Shown piece after piece: positions 1 to 5,555 of a stretch of DNA of 7,032 nt. The translations under genes and the position numbers were made by a program. The DNA is from Bacillota bacterium (lineage in GTDB: Bacteria; Bacillota; Clostridia; Oscillospirales; Ruminococcaceae), in the NCBI GenBank assembly GCA_023395435.1, contig JAEWZG010000112.1, positions 1-7,032 on the forward strand, read 5' to 3'. The notes below the pieces were generated by a model that was given only the letters and a program-made list of their open reading frames with translations, did no database searches and was not told the DNA's origin. Position 1 is the stretch's first letter. Each line of letters opens with the position of its first letter.

Positions 1-74
1 GAAAACATATTTCTGACCTTATTTTCAGGCTTTCCGCAAAAATTGCAGCGTTTAATTCCATCATTTCCTGCCAT
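1..74 (-). CDS. clpX: ATP-dependent Clp protease ATP-binding subunit ClpX (N-terminal fragment, cut by window edge)
   Basis: Only the first 24 codons are inside the window; the gene continues past position 1. The peptide starts MAGNDGIKRCNFCGKPENK and has a CxxC pair at Cys10 and Cys13, followed by a G-K and a V-R. This is the first half of the ClpX zinc-binding domain, which in the family is completed by a second CxxC about 20 residues later, here outside the window. ClpX is an AAA+ unfoldase that recognises tagged substrates and threads them into ClpP. The ATG at 74-72 is preceded by a GGTGGG ribosome binding site (86-81) that overlaps the clpP stop codon, leaving an 11-bp gap. Such tight spacing means co-transcription and probably coupled translation with clpP. 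The identification rests on the short zinc-finger sequence plus position directly after tig and clpP, which is the usual order. Confidence 0.93.
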   Translation of the reverse strand, partial: MAGNDGIKRCNFCGKPENKVRNMF

Positions 75-85
75 TATGCACCCAC

Positions 86-676
86 CTATCTCTTATTGAT
101 AACCTTATCAATCAAACCATATTCAACTGCTTCCTGTGCTGACATGAAGTTATCTCTATCAGTGTCAGCTTCAACAACTTCAAGTGGTTTGCCTGTATTC
201 TCAGCAAGAATTTTATTTAGTTTATCCTTTAACTTAACAAAATATTCTGAACGAATCTTAATATCACTTACTTGTCCTGAAATTCCTCCACCAGCAATTA
301 AAGGTTGATGAATCATAATTTCGCTGCTTGGAAGAGCAAATCTCTTTCCCTTTGCACCAGATGACAACAGAAATGCACCCATTGAAGCAGCCATACCTAC
401 ACAAATTGTAGATACGTCACATTTAATATAGTTCATCGTATCATATATAGCCATGCCAGCAGAAACAGATCCGCCAGGGCTGTTGATATATAAACTGATG
501 TCTTTTTCAGAATCCTGTCCCTCAAGATATAAAAGCTGTGCAACAACAAGACTTGCTGTTGTATCAGTTACTTCTTCTGAAAGCATTATTATTCTGTCAT
601 TCAACAGACGTGAAAAAATATCGTAAGAACGTTCTCCTCTGCTGGTTTGCTCAACAACGTATGGAACTAAACTCAT
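86..676 (-). CDS. clpP: ATP-dependent Clp protease proteolytic subunit ClpP
   Basis: This is the serine peptidase that forms the tetradecameric chamber of ClpXP in the cytoplasm. The protein is 196 residues, close to the family norm. The N-terminal segment after the start (SLVPYVVEQTSRGERSYDIF) is the conserved axial-loop region. The catalytic triad is Ser98 (in GMAASMGAF), His123 (in MIHQP) and, by alignment from memory, Asp175 (in TDRDNF). The INSPGGS oxyanion region is at 64-70. The frame can be opened at a TTG at 691-689, but that codon overlaps the GGAGGG ribosome binding site (689-684), which sits 7 bp before the ATG at 676. The ATG also matches the usual ClpP N-terminus, so it is preferred. 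After His123 the loop reads IAGGGISGQ, about three residues longer than my recollection of the Bacillus and E. coli proteins. It lies between tig (68 bp upstream) and clpX (11 bp downstream). Confidence 0.97.
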   Translation of the reverse strand: MSLVPYVVEQTSRGERSYDIFSRLLNDRIIMLSEEVTDTTASLVVAQLLYLEGQDSEKDISLYINSPGGSVSAGMAIYDTMNYIKCDVSTICVGMAASMGAFLLSSGAKGKRFALPSSEIMIHQPLIAGGGISGQVSDIKIRSEYFVKLKDKLNKILAENTGKPLEVVEADTDRDNFMSAQEAVEYGLIDKVINKR

Positions 677-683
677 AGTTATA

Positions 684-689
684 CCCTCC
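684..689 (-). promoter_or_regulatory. clpP ribosome binding site that fixes the start
   Basis: On the minus strand GGAGGG lies 7 bases before the ATG at 676. It overlaps the alternative TTG start at 691-689, so that TTG cannot use it and no other Shine-Dalgarno sequence precedes the TTG. This supports a 196-residue ClpP. Confidence 0.85.
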
Positions 690-744
690 AAATTAACGAT
701 GTCATAAACATCAACATTTATATAAAGCTATGAGGGTCAAGGTA

Positions 745-2025
745 TTACTTAATAACAGCCTGTTCCTTGATAAAGTCAACAGTTTTGCCAACAGCAATAT
801 CCTTCTTGATATCCTCAACTGCTATATATGCCTTAACTTTTTCAACTTCCATCTTATAAGCTTCTGCAAGTTTAGCAAATTCAGCTTCTGCTTCTTCGTC
901 TGAAGCAACAATGTTTTCAATACTTGCAATCTTTTCAAGAGCAAGTCTTAATTTAACCTGCTTTTCAGCCTGCTCTGCAAAAGTCTTTCTGAAAGATTCC
1001 ATTTCCATTCCTGTGTATTGAAGATACATTTCAATGTTCAAGCCCTGTGATGATAGTCGATGCTCAAAATCATTAACCATATCATCAATTCTGTGCTCGT
1101 ACATAACTTCAGGAATTTCACCAGTCATATTTTCAATAACTGTATCCATCAATTTTGTTTCAACTTCAGCATCAGCTTTGTTCTTTTCAGCTTCTTCAAG
1201 CTTATTCTTTAGATCAGCTTTCAGTTCATCAACAGTATCGAATTCAGTTGTATCCTTTACAAAATCGTCATCAACTTCAGGAAGTTCCTTTGCCTTTATT
1301 TCGTGAAGCTTAATCTTGAATACAACTGGCTTTCCAGCAAGTTCTTCAGCCTGGTATTCTTCTGGGAATGTAACATCAATGTCAAATTCTTCACCTATGC
1401 TGTGTCCAACAACTTTTTCTTCAAAGCCAGGGATAAACTGACCGCTACCAAGTGAAAGACCAAAGCCTTCAGCTTTTCCGCCTGGGAATGCAACATTGTC
1501 AAGGAAGCCTTCAAAGTCGATAACGACTTCATCGCCCATTTCAGCAGCTCTGTCCTCAACAGTAATCATTCTCATACCTTTTTGTCTAAGCTTTTCAATT
1601 TCTGCATCGACAGCTTCATCTGTTACATCATTGACAGTTTTTGTTACTTCTATTCCCTTATAATTTGAAACCTCTACCTCAGGTTTTGTAATACATATTG
1701 CTTTAATAACAACGCCATCTTCCTTTGAAATTGATTTCACATCAACTTCAGGACGGTCAACAAGTTCGATGCCGGCAGCTTCAACAGCTTCAGCAACAGC
1801 CTGTGGATATATTGCATTTATAGCTTCATCGTAAAAAACGCCTTCGCCATAAGTCTTTTCAATCATTTTTCTAGTAGCTTTTCCTGGTCTGAAACCTGGT
1901 ACATTAATCTTTTTCTTCTGCTTTTGGTATGCTTTTTCTACAGCAACATCAAAATCAGCCGCATTGACTTCAATTTCAAGTTCAAACTTATTTGTTTCCA
2001 CTTTATTTGTTGATTTTAAATTCAT
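745..2025 (-). CDS. tig: Trigger factor, ribosome-associated chaperone and peptidyl-prolyl isomerase
   Basis: Trigger factor sits at the ribosomal exit tunnel and shields nascent chains; it also has prolyl isomerase activity. The 426-residue length is typical. Three domains can be followed. The N-terminal ribosome-binding domain carries the signature loop G-F-R-P-G-K at 44-49, at the same position as in E. coli. An FKBP-type domain follows at about 163-245, with GDEVVIDFEG and LGSGQFIPGFEE. The rest is the long helical, charged C-terminal domain (about 250-426). The start is secure: GGAGG (2038-2034) lies 8 bases before the ATG, and an in-frame TAA immediately precedes that ATG. The gene leads a tig-clpP-clpX unit and has its own promoter upstream. 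No terminator is evident in the 68 bp before clpP, so read-through is expected. The placement links folding of new chains with their degradation. Confidence 0.98.
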   Translation of the reverse strand: MNLKSTNKVETNKFELEIEVNAADFDVAVEKAYQKQKKKINVPGFRPGKATRKMIEKTYGEGVFYDEAINAIYPQAVAEAVEAAGIELVDRPEVDVKSISKEDGVVIKAICITKPEVEVSNYKGIEVTKTVNDVTDEAVDAEIEKLRQKGMRMITVEDRAAEMGDEVVIDFEGFLDNVAFPGGKAEGFGLSLGSGQFIPGFEEKVVGHSIGEEFDIDVTFPEEYQAEELAGKPVVFKIKLHEIKAKELPEVDDDFVKDTTEFDTVDELKADLKNKLEEAEKNKADAEVETKLMDTVIENMTGEIPEVMYEHRIDDMVNDFEHRLSSQGLNIEMYLQYTGMEMESFRKTFAEQAEKQVKLRLALEKIASIENIVASDEEAEAEFAKLAEAYKMEVEKVKAYIAVEDIKKDIAVGKTVDFIKEQAVIK

Positions 2026-2060
2026 TTAAGAATCCTCCAGTAATTATAAATATCCTTGCT

Positions 2061-2089
2061 ATTATAACATATCTCCTAAGTATTTTCTA
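2061..2089 (-). promoter_or_regulatory. Probable sigma-A promoter for tig-clpP-clpX
   Basis: On the minus strand a perfect TATAAT (2066-2061) is preceded by TG plus one base, giving an extended -10. A TAGAAA hexamer (2089-2084, four of six consensus bases) lies 17 bp upstream. Transcription would begin near 2054, about 30 bp before the tig start codon, giving a short leader. A second TATAAT at 2048-2043 lacks a good -35. No CIRCE element or tandem CtsR box is visible around it, so the sequence suggests housekeeping rather than heat-shock control of tig. Confidence 0.75.
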
Positions 2090-2122
2090 CACTTACATTC
2101 TTAAATTGACACATTATCCAAA

Positions 2123-2809
2123 TTATTTAATCAATTTAGGCTCAAATTGTAAAATATCACTAGAAATTAATGAGTAACTGATTCCATCCCGGTCACCCTG
2201 TATAGCATAACCACTACTTTTGCCGTGTATATGCCCATAAAAGCATTCTTCTATATTATATTTATGAAGAACATCAAGTATTTCATAATTATAATCATTT
2301 GCATATAAAGGCGGATAATGAAGAAAAACAATAGGCTTTAATTTCTCTGTTAAAGCTGATTTTATTGAGGCTTCCAGCCTTCCAGCCTCACGCAAAAGTA
2401 CTTTTTTATCAGCAGGCTCCTCATTTTCATTAATCCAGCCTCTTGTTCCGCAAATAGCAAAATCATTATATGCATAATGATTATTATTAAGAATATTTAA
2501 AGTATTTAATCCATTTTCAGCAAAGAATATATCCATTTTGTTTTTTGTAGTCCACCAGAAATCGTGATTTCCTTTTAGTAAAATTTTTCTTCCTGGCAAA
2601 GTGTTTATATACTTGAAGTCTTCAAGTGATTGTTCAAGAGATATTCCCCATGATGAATCGCCCGCAAGAACTACTGTATCCTCAGTAGTAATCTTATTAA
2701 TCCAGTTCGTTTTTATTCTCTCAACATAGTTTTCCCAACCTGGAAAGACTTCCATCGATTTGTTTGTTGATAGCGATAAATGAAGATCGCTTATAGCATA
2801 CAAAGCCAT
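2123..2809 (-). CDS. Calcineurin-like metallophosphoesterase of unknown substrate
   Basis: This is a cytoplasmic two-metal phosphoesterase with no signal peptide or membrane segment. All family motifs are present in order over 228 residues: D-x-H (Asp8, His10 in SDLHLS), GD (Asp51 in LAGDSSW), GNHD (Asn81, His82, Asp83), a single His (His164 in FLHYPP) and GHxH (His193, His195 in YGHIHG). A conserved-looking GTRGW lies at 121-125. These residues normally hold two divalent metals and the phosphate. The overall form resembles the predicted phosphohydrolases I recall as COG1768; their substrate is not known to me. An upstream GTG at 2842 is in frame, but the ATG at 2809 has AAAGGA (2823-2818) 8 bases before it and begins right at the first beta strand. 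The gene stands alone between a hairpin-rich spacer and the tig promoter. It appears to be its own short transcription unit. Confidence 0.9.
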   Translation of the reverse strand: MALYAISDLHLSLSTNKSMEVFPGWENYVERIKTNWINKITTEDTVVLAGDSSWGISLEQSLEDFKYINTLPGRKILLKGNHDFWWTTKNKMDIFFAENGLNTLNILNNNHYAYNDFAICGTRGWINENEEPADKKVLLREAGRLEASIKSALTEKLKPIVFLHYPPLYANDYNYEILDVLHKYNIEECFYGHIHGKSSGYAIQGDRDGISYSLISSDILQFEPKLIK

Positions 2810-2817
2810 GTTTTTCG

Positions 2818-2823
2818 TCCTTT
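2818..2823 (-). promoter_or_regulatory. Ribosome binding site that fixes the phosphoesterase start
   Basis: AAAGGA on the minus strand lies 8 bases before the ATG at 2809. The alternative in-frame GTG at 2842 is preceded only by AT-rich sequence without a Shine-Dalgarno motif, and the 11 residues it would add do not resemble the family. Confidence 0.7.
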
Positions 2824-2849
2824 CATCTATAGAAATTTCCACTTATAAT

Positions 2850-2880
2850 ATTATAAATATCGAAGATAATAATTTTGTAA
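2850..2880 (-). promoter_or_regulatory. Possible promoter for the metallophosphoesterase gene
   Basis: On the minus strand a perfect TATAAT (2855-2850) lies about 40 bp before the start codon. The best -35-like hexamer is TTACAA (2880-2875), with a long 19-bp spacer and only three of six consensus bases. The -35 region falls inside one arm of the inverted repeat at 2873-2897. The surroundings are very AT-rich, so a chance -10 match is possible. A promoter is nevertheless expected here because the upstream operon ends in a terminator. Confidence 0.4.
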
Positions 2881-2897
2881 GAGGTTCTCTTACAAAA
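2873..2897. repeat. Perfect 11-bp inverted repeat with 3-base centre, operator- or terminator-like
   Basis: The arms TTTTGTAAGAG (2873-2883) and CTCTTACAAAA (2887-2897) are exact reverse complements around GTT. As RNA this would be an 11-bp stem, but the 3-base loop is tight and neither strand has a clean U-run after it; the minus strand continues TTATTATC. As DNA it is a 25-bp dyad like a repressor operator. It overlaps the possible -35 region of the metallophosphoesterase gene. Confidence 0.7.
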
Positions 2898-2917
2898 GGG
2901 GGCTGTGCATGATGTAC

Positions 2918-3018
2918 TAATTAGTCTGACAGTATAGCTGTCGACAATTAAGACAAATTGCCTGCAAGTGTATAAATTCAGTAATGTATTTAAGCACGTA
3001 TCCCTAATAATAGGGATA
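2918..3018. other. Run of three further hairpins in the thrC-phosphoesterase spacer, possibly a structured RNA
   Basis: Three consecutive stems can be drawn. First, 2918-2927 pairs with 2951-2960 (eight Watson-Crick pairs, one G-U on the plus strand, one A-A mismatch) and encloses a GACAG/CTGTC hairpin at 2928-2942. Second, 2968-2977 pairs with 2988-2997 (eight Watson-Crick pairs, one G-U on the plus strand, one mismatch). Third, TATCCCTA (2999-3006) pairs perfectly with TAGGGATA (3011-3018) across a 4-base loop. No open reading frame of note lies here on either strand. I do not recognise a known riboswitch or RNA family. The stems are visible; an RNA function is inference. Confidence 0.4.
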
Positions 3019-3022
3019 ACCC

Positions 3023-3051
3023 AAAAGCGTCTGCTGTAAAAAGCAGACGCT
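3023..3051 (-). terminator. Intrinsic terminator after thrC (possibly bidirectional)
   Basis: A perfect 10-bp stem, AGCGTCTGCT (3026-3035) with AGCAGACGCT (3042-3051) around a 6-base loop, begins 6 bp after the thrC stop codon. On the minus strand the stem is followed by a short run of four T (3026-3023). The run is short, but the stem is strong and well placed. In the plus direction a run of five T (3055-3059) follows after a 3-base gap, so weak termination of opposing transcripts is also possible. Confidence 0.75.
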
Positions 3052-3057
3052 AACTTT

Positions 3058-4551
3058 TTATATTCCGAGTGTTCTTAATACATAGTCTTTCATATCATCT
3101 TTTGAAATAGTATCGGAAAATCTTACAGACTTATTCTTTAAATCGGATAAAGCATTTGGAATATCAATTTTTGAAATATCTCCAAGCTTTTCAACCATTG
3201 CAAACTCATCATTATTCTGTTGCGTTCCGTCGATTGCTTCAAGAACACTTGAGCTGAATTTATAAGGGCTTGCTGTTGAAGCAATAATGGTTTTTGTATT
3301 GTCGCCTGTTGCCTTCTTATAATCTTCATAAACCTTAACAGCTACTGCAGTATGAGTATCACAAGTATATGAAAACTTTTCAAAAATATCCTTAATTGTT
3401 GCTTTAGTTTCATCATCATTACAGCTTCCAGCACAGAAGCTATCCTTTAGAAGTTTCTTTACTTCATCAGTTACTTCATATTTTCCTTCAGTAGAAAGCT
3501 TTCCAAACCAGTCACTAATAAGTGCATCGTTATCACCACTGAGATGATACAGAAGTCTTTCAAGATTGCTTGAAATAAGAATATCCATTGAAGGTGATAT
3601 TGTTGTATAGAAGTTCCTATTCCTATTGTAAATACCTGTATTTAAAAAATCAGTAAGAACATTATTTGAATTTGATGCACAGATTAATTTATTAACAGGG
3701 ATACCCATAAGCTTTGCATAATAAGCAGCAAGTATGTTACCGAAGTTTCCTGTTGGGACAACTATGTTTATTTTATCACCTAATGCGATTTCTTCATCAG
3801 CAACAAGCTGTGCATATGTTGATACATAATAAACTATTTGAGGTGATAATCTGCCCCAGTTAATTGAGTTTGCACTTGAGAACATCATTCCGTTCTTCTC
3901 AAGTTGTCCTGCTATTTCAGAATCGGTAAAAATCTTCTTAACGCCTGTCTGTGCATCATCAAAGTTACCTTCGATAGCACATACGCCAACATTTTCACCC
4001 TCTTGCGTTGTCATCTGTTTTTTCTGCATAGCACTTACACCGTCTTCTGGGTAGAAAACAAGAATCTGCGTACCATCTACATCCTTAAAGCCTTCAAGTG
4101 CTGCTTTTCCTGTATCACCTGAAGTAGCAACAAGAATAACAATTTTCTTATCAAGCTTTATTTTCTTAGCTGATGTTGTCAAAAGGAAAGGTAAAATCTG
4201 CAATGCCATATCCTTAAATGCACAAGTTGGACCATGCCATAATTCAAGCATATATGTTCCGTCAAAAAGATGTGCAATCTGTGCAATATCTTCTGTTGCA
4301 AATTTCTTGTCATTATAAGCATTTTCAACACAGAATTTTATTTCAACATCTGTGAAATCTGTAAGATATTTTGAAAATATAAAAGCAGCTCTTTCACTGT
4401 ACTTCATACTTCCCATAGCTTTAATATCTTCAAAAGTCAATGAAGGAATTTCAGATGGAACAAAAAGTCCGCCGTCATTTGAAATACCCTGTGCTATTGC
4501 CTGTGAAGATGTTACATTTACATTGCTGTTTCTTGTGCTTTTGTAAAACAT
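3058..4551 (-). CDS. thrC: Threonine synthase, long form, PLP-dependent
   Basis: This enzyme converts O-phospho-L-homoserine to L-threonine and phosphate, the last step of threonine biosynthesis. The protein is 497 residues, the length of the long bacterial/fungal form. The N-terminus FYKSTRN, followed by GISNDGGLFVP, is typical of the family. The PLP-binding lysine is Lys113, in the motif GPTCAFKDMALQ. The phosphate-gripping loop SGDTG is at 144-148. SANSINWGRLSPQ lies at about 226-238 and PTGNFGN at about 266-272, both conserved active-site segments. A GTG at 4560 is also in frame. The ATG at 4551 is preferred because AGGTGA (4562-4557), part of the canonical Shine-Dalgarno sequence, lies 5 bases before it and would be entered by ribosomes starting at the GTG. 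It follows yraN by 15 bp and is followed by a terminator, so it is probably the last gene of the operon. No T-box or threonine leader peptide is visible before it. Confidence 0.96.
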   Translation of the reverse strand: MFYKSTRNSNVNVTSSQAIAQGISNDGGLFVPSEIPSLTFEDIKAMGSMKYSERAAFIFSKYLTDFTDVEIKFCVENAYNDKKFATEDIAQIAHLFDGTYMLELWHGPTCAFKDMALQILPFLLTTSAKKIKLDKKIVILVATSGDTGKAALEGFKDVDGTQILVFYPEDGVSAMQKKQMTTQEGENVGVCAIEGNFDDAQTGVKKIFTDSEIAGQLEKNGMMFSSANSINWGRLSPQIVYYVSTYAQLVADEEIALGDKINIVVPTGNFGNILAAYYAKLMGIPVNKLICASNSNNVLTDFLNTGIYNRNRNFYTTISPSMDILISSNLERLLYHLSGDNDALISDWFGKLSTEGKYEVTDEVKKLLKDSFCAGSCNDDETKATIKDIFEKFSYTCDTHTAVAVKVYEDYKKATGDNTKTIIASTASPYKFSSSVLEAIDGTQQNNDEFAMVEKLGDISKIDIPNALSDLKNKSVRFSDTISKDDMKDYVLRTLGI

Positions 4552-4556
4552 ATTAG

Positions 4557-4562
4557 TCACCT
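4557..4562 (-). promoter_or_regulatory. thrC ribosome binding site that fixes the start
   Basis: AGGTGA on the minus strand matches the 3' part of the ideal AGGAGGTGA and ends 5 bases before the ATG at 4551. It contains part of the alternative GTG start (4560-4558). That GTG has only AAGG at 4568-4565, four bases away. Confidence 0.65.
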
Positions 4563-4566
4563 AACC

Positions 4567-4944
4567 TTAAAAGATAATATTTGTATCGCTCATATCATAA
4601 GCGTTTTCTACATATTCAATATTGGTTGTTTTCCCGTTGGTTGTCTCTACTACAGCTACATCAAAGCGTGGTTGAAGATTGCATTCATTGTTTAAAAAAT
4701 AATGTTGTGCACATTTCATAATTCTGAGCTTCTTTGAATCAGTAATTGCTTCAAAACCTGATACCATAGCATTTTTCTTTCTTGTTTTTACTTCAACAAA
4801 TGCGATAATATCATTTTTCACTGCAATTATATCAGTTTCTCCACCCTTTATAGTGTAATTTCTCTTAATTATTTTATAACTTAATGTTTCAAGATAATTA
4901 CAGACATCGGATTCCCCGACGTTTCCTTTTTCACGCTGATTCAT
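4567..4944 (-). CDS. yraN: YraN family (UPF0102) predicted nuclease-fold protein
   Basis: This is a small conserved protein of 125 residues, normal for the family. The family has a PD-(D/E)XK endonuclease-like fold, though a cellular role is not established to my knowledge. The core motif is visible: GGETDII with Glu36 and Asp38, then FVEVKTR with Glu51 and Lys53, spaced as in this fold. GNVGE near the N-terminus (7-11) and RFDVAVVE (93-100) are also family features. All candidate catalytic residues are retained. The ATG directly abuts the rnhB stop codon (TAA then ATG with no gap). Its ribosome binding site GAGGG (4957-4953) lies inside the last codons of rnhB, so translation is probably coupled. 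Location next to rnhB is widely conserved and suggests a nucleic-acid maintenance role, which remains inference. Confidence 0.92.
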   Translation of the reverse strand: MNQREKGNVGESDVCNYLETLSYKIIKRNYTIKGGETDIIAVKNDIIAFVEVKTRKKNAMVSGFEAITDSKKLRIMKCAQHYFLNNECNLQPRFDVAVVETTNGKTTNIEYVENAYDMSDTNIIF

Positions 4945-5544
4945 TTATTTATCCCTCAGCTTTTTTAAAAAGCTTGGTCTATGGACTTCGCTTATTCCAT
5001 ACTTTTCAAGCATTTCATAATGAAGCTTTGTGCCATATCCCTTATGCTTTGCGAATTGATATTGAGGATATTTTTTATCAAGCTCTTCCATATATCTGTC
5101 CCTTGCAACTTTTGCAAGAATTGATGCTGCGGCAATACTCTGACTTGTAGCATCACCTTTTACAACAGCATGCGCTTTACAATCAATATCTGGTGTCTTA
5201 TTTCCATCAATCAATGCAATATCGGGAACAATTCCAAGTCCTTCTACTGCTCTTTTCATTGCGAGCATTGCTGCATTGAGAATATTGATTTCTTCAATTT
5301 CTTTTATAGAAGCTGTTGCTATGCAATAAGCTTTTGCTTTTTCTATTATTATATCATATAATTGCTCACGTTTTTTCGCTGTAAGTTTCTTGCTATCATT
5401 TATGCCTTCAATAATAACATCTTCATCAAAAACAACAGCAGCAGCATAAACATCACCAGCTAATGGTCCTCGTCCAGCTTCATCAACGCCACAAACCATT
5501 GTAAACTTTTCTCTAACTGCTTTATCATACTCAAAAAGTTCCAT
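4945..5544 (-). CDS. rnhB: Ribonuclease HII
   Basis: RNase HII cuts the RNA strand of RNA-DNA hybrids and nicks at single ribonucleotides misincorporated in DNA, starting ribonucleotide excision repair. The 199-residue protein has the full motif set. The first is GVDEAGRGPLAG, with the metal-binding pair Asp21-Glu22. Next come DSKKL at 50-54, IDGNK with Asp113, and KGD with Asp131 leading into SIAAASILAKVARD. HKGYGTKLH and HRPSF complete the C-terminal part. Asp21, Glu22, Asp113 and Asp131 correspond to the four acidic catalytic residues of the E. coli enzyme (16, 17, 108, 126). The start is supported by AGAGGTG (5555-5549) a few bases before the ATG at 5544. The gene begins 11 bp after rbgA ends and its stop abuts the yraN start. 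It belongs to the lepB-rbgA-rnhB-yraN operon. Confidence 0.98.
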   Translation of the reverse strand: MELFEYDKAVREKFTMVCGVDEAGRGPLAGDVYAAAVVFDEDVIIEGINDSKKLTAKKREQLYDIIIEKAKAYCIATASIKEIEEINILNAAMLAMKRAVEGLGIVPDIALIDGNKTPDIDCKAHAVVKGDATSQSIAAASILAKVARDRYMEELDKKYPQYQFAKHKGYGTKLHYEMLEKYGISEVHRPSFLKKLRDK

Positions 5545-5555
5545 ATGGCACCTCT

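Noticed and set aside
698..712. GATGT / ACATC hairpin between tig and clpP
   Set aside because: A 5-bp stem is too weak for a terminator or a confident regulatory element.
735..740. TTGACC on the minus strand between tig and clpP, resembling a CtsR half-site or a -35 element
   Set aside because: CtsR needs two heptamers in tandem and the second is absent. As a -35 element it has no -10 at a workable distance: the nearby TATATA is only 10 bp away.
2102..2138. TAAATTGA / TCAATTTA inverted repeat at the phosphoesterase stop codon, considered as a terminator
   Set aside because: The stem is AT-only apart from one pair, the loop is 21 bases, half of it is coding, and no T-run follows.
1992..2177. 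Plus-strand open frames opposite tig, thrC, rnhB and others, such as the one spanning the tig start
   Set aside because: They have no ribosome binding sites, low-complexity compositions and no family resemblance; all are antisense shadows of well-supported minus-strand genes.
2371..2386. Tandem copy of CTTCCAGC inside the phosphoesterase gene
   Set aside because: Only two 8-base copies, coding for an ordinary helix segment (EAGRLEAS); chance is sufficient.
2881..2960. GGGGGCTGTGCA next to an inverted repeat, considered as the end of an insertion sequence or MITE
   Set aside because: No matching second end, no target-site duplication and no transposase fragment are visible in the window.
3011..3020. 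TAGGGATAAC, identical to the first ten bases of the I-SceI homing endonuclease site
   Set aside because: The following bases diverge from the 18-bp site, and the stretch is explained by the 2999-3018 inverted repeat.
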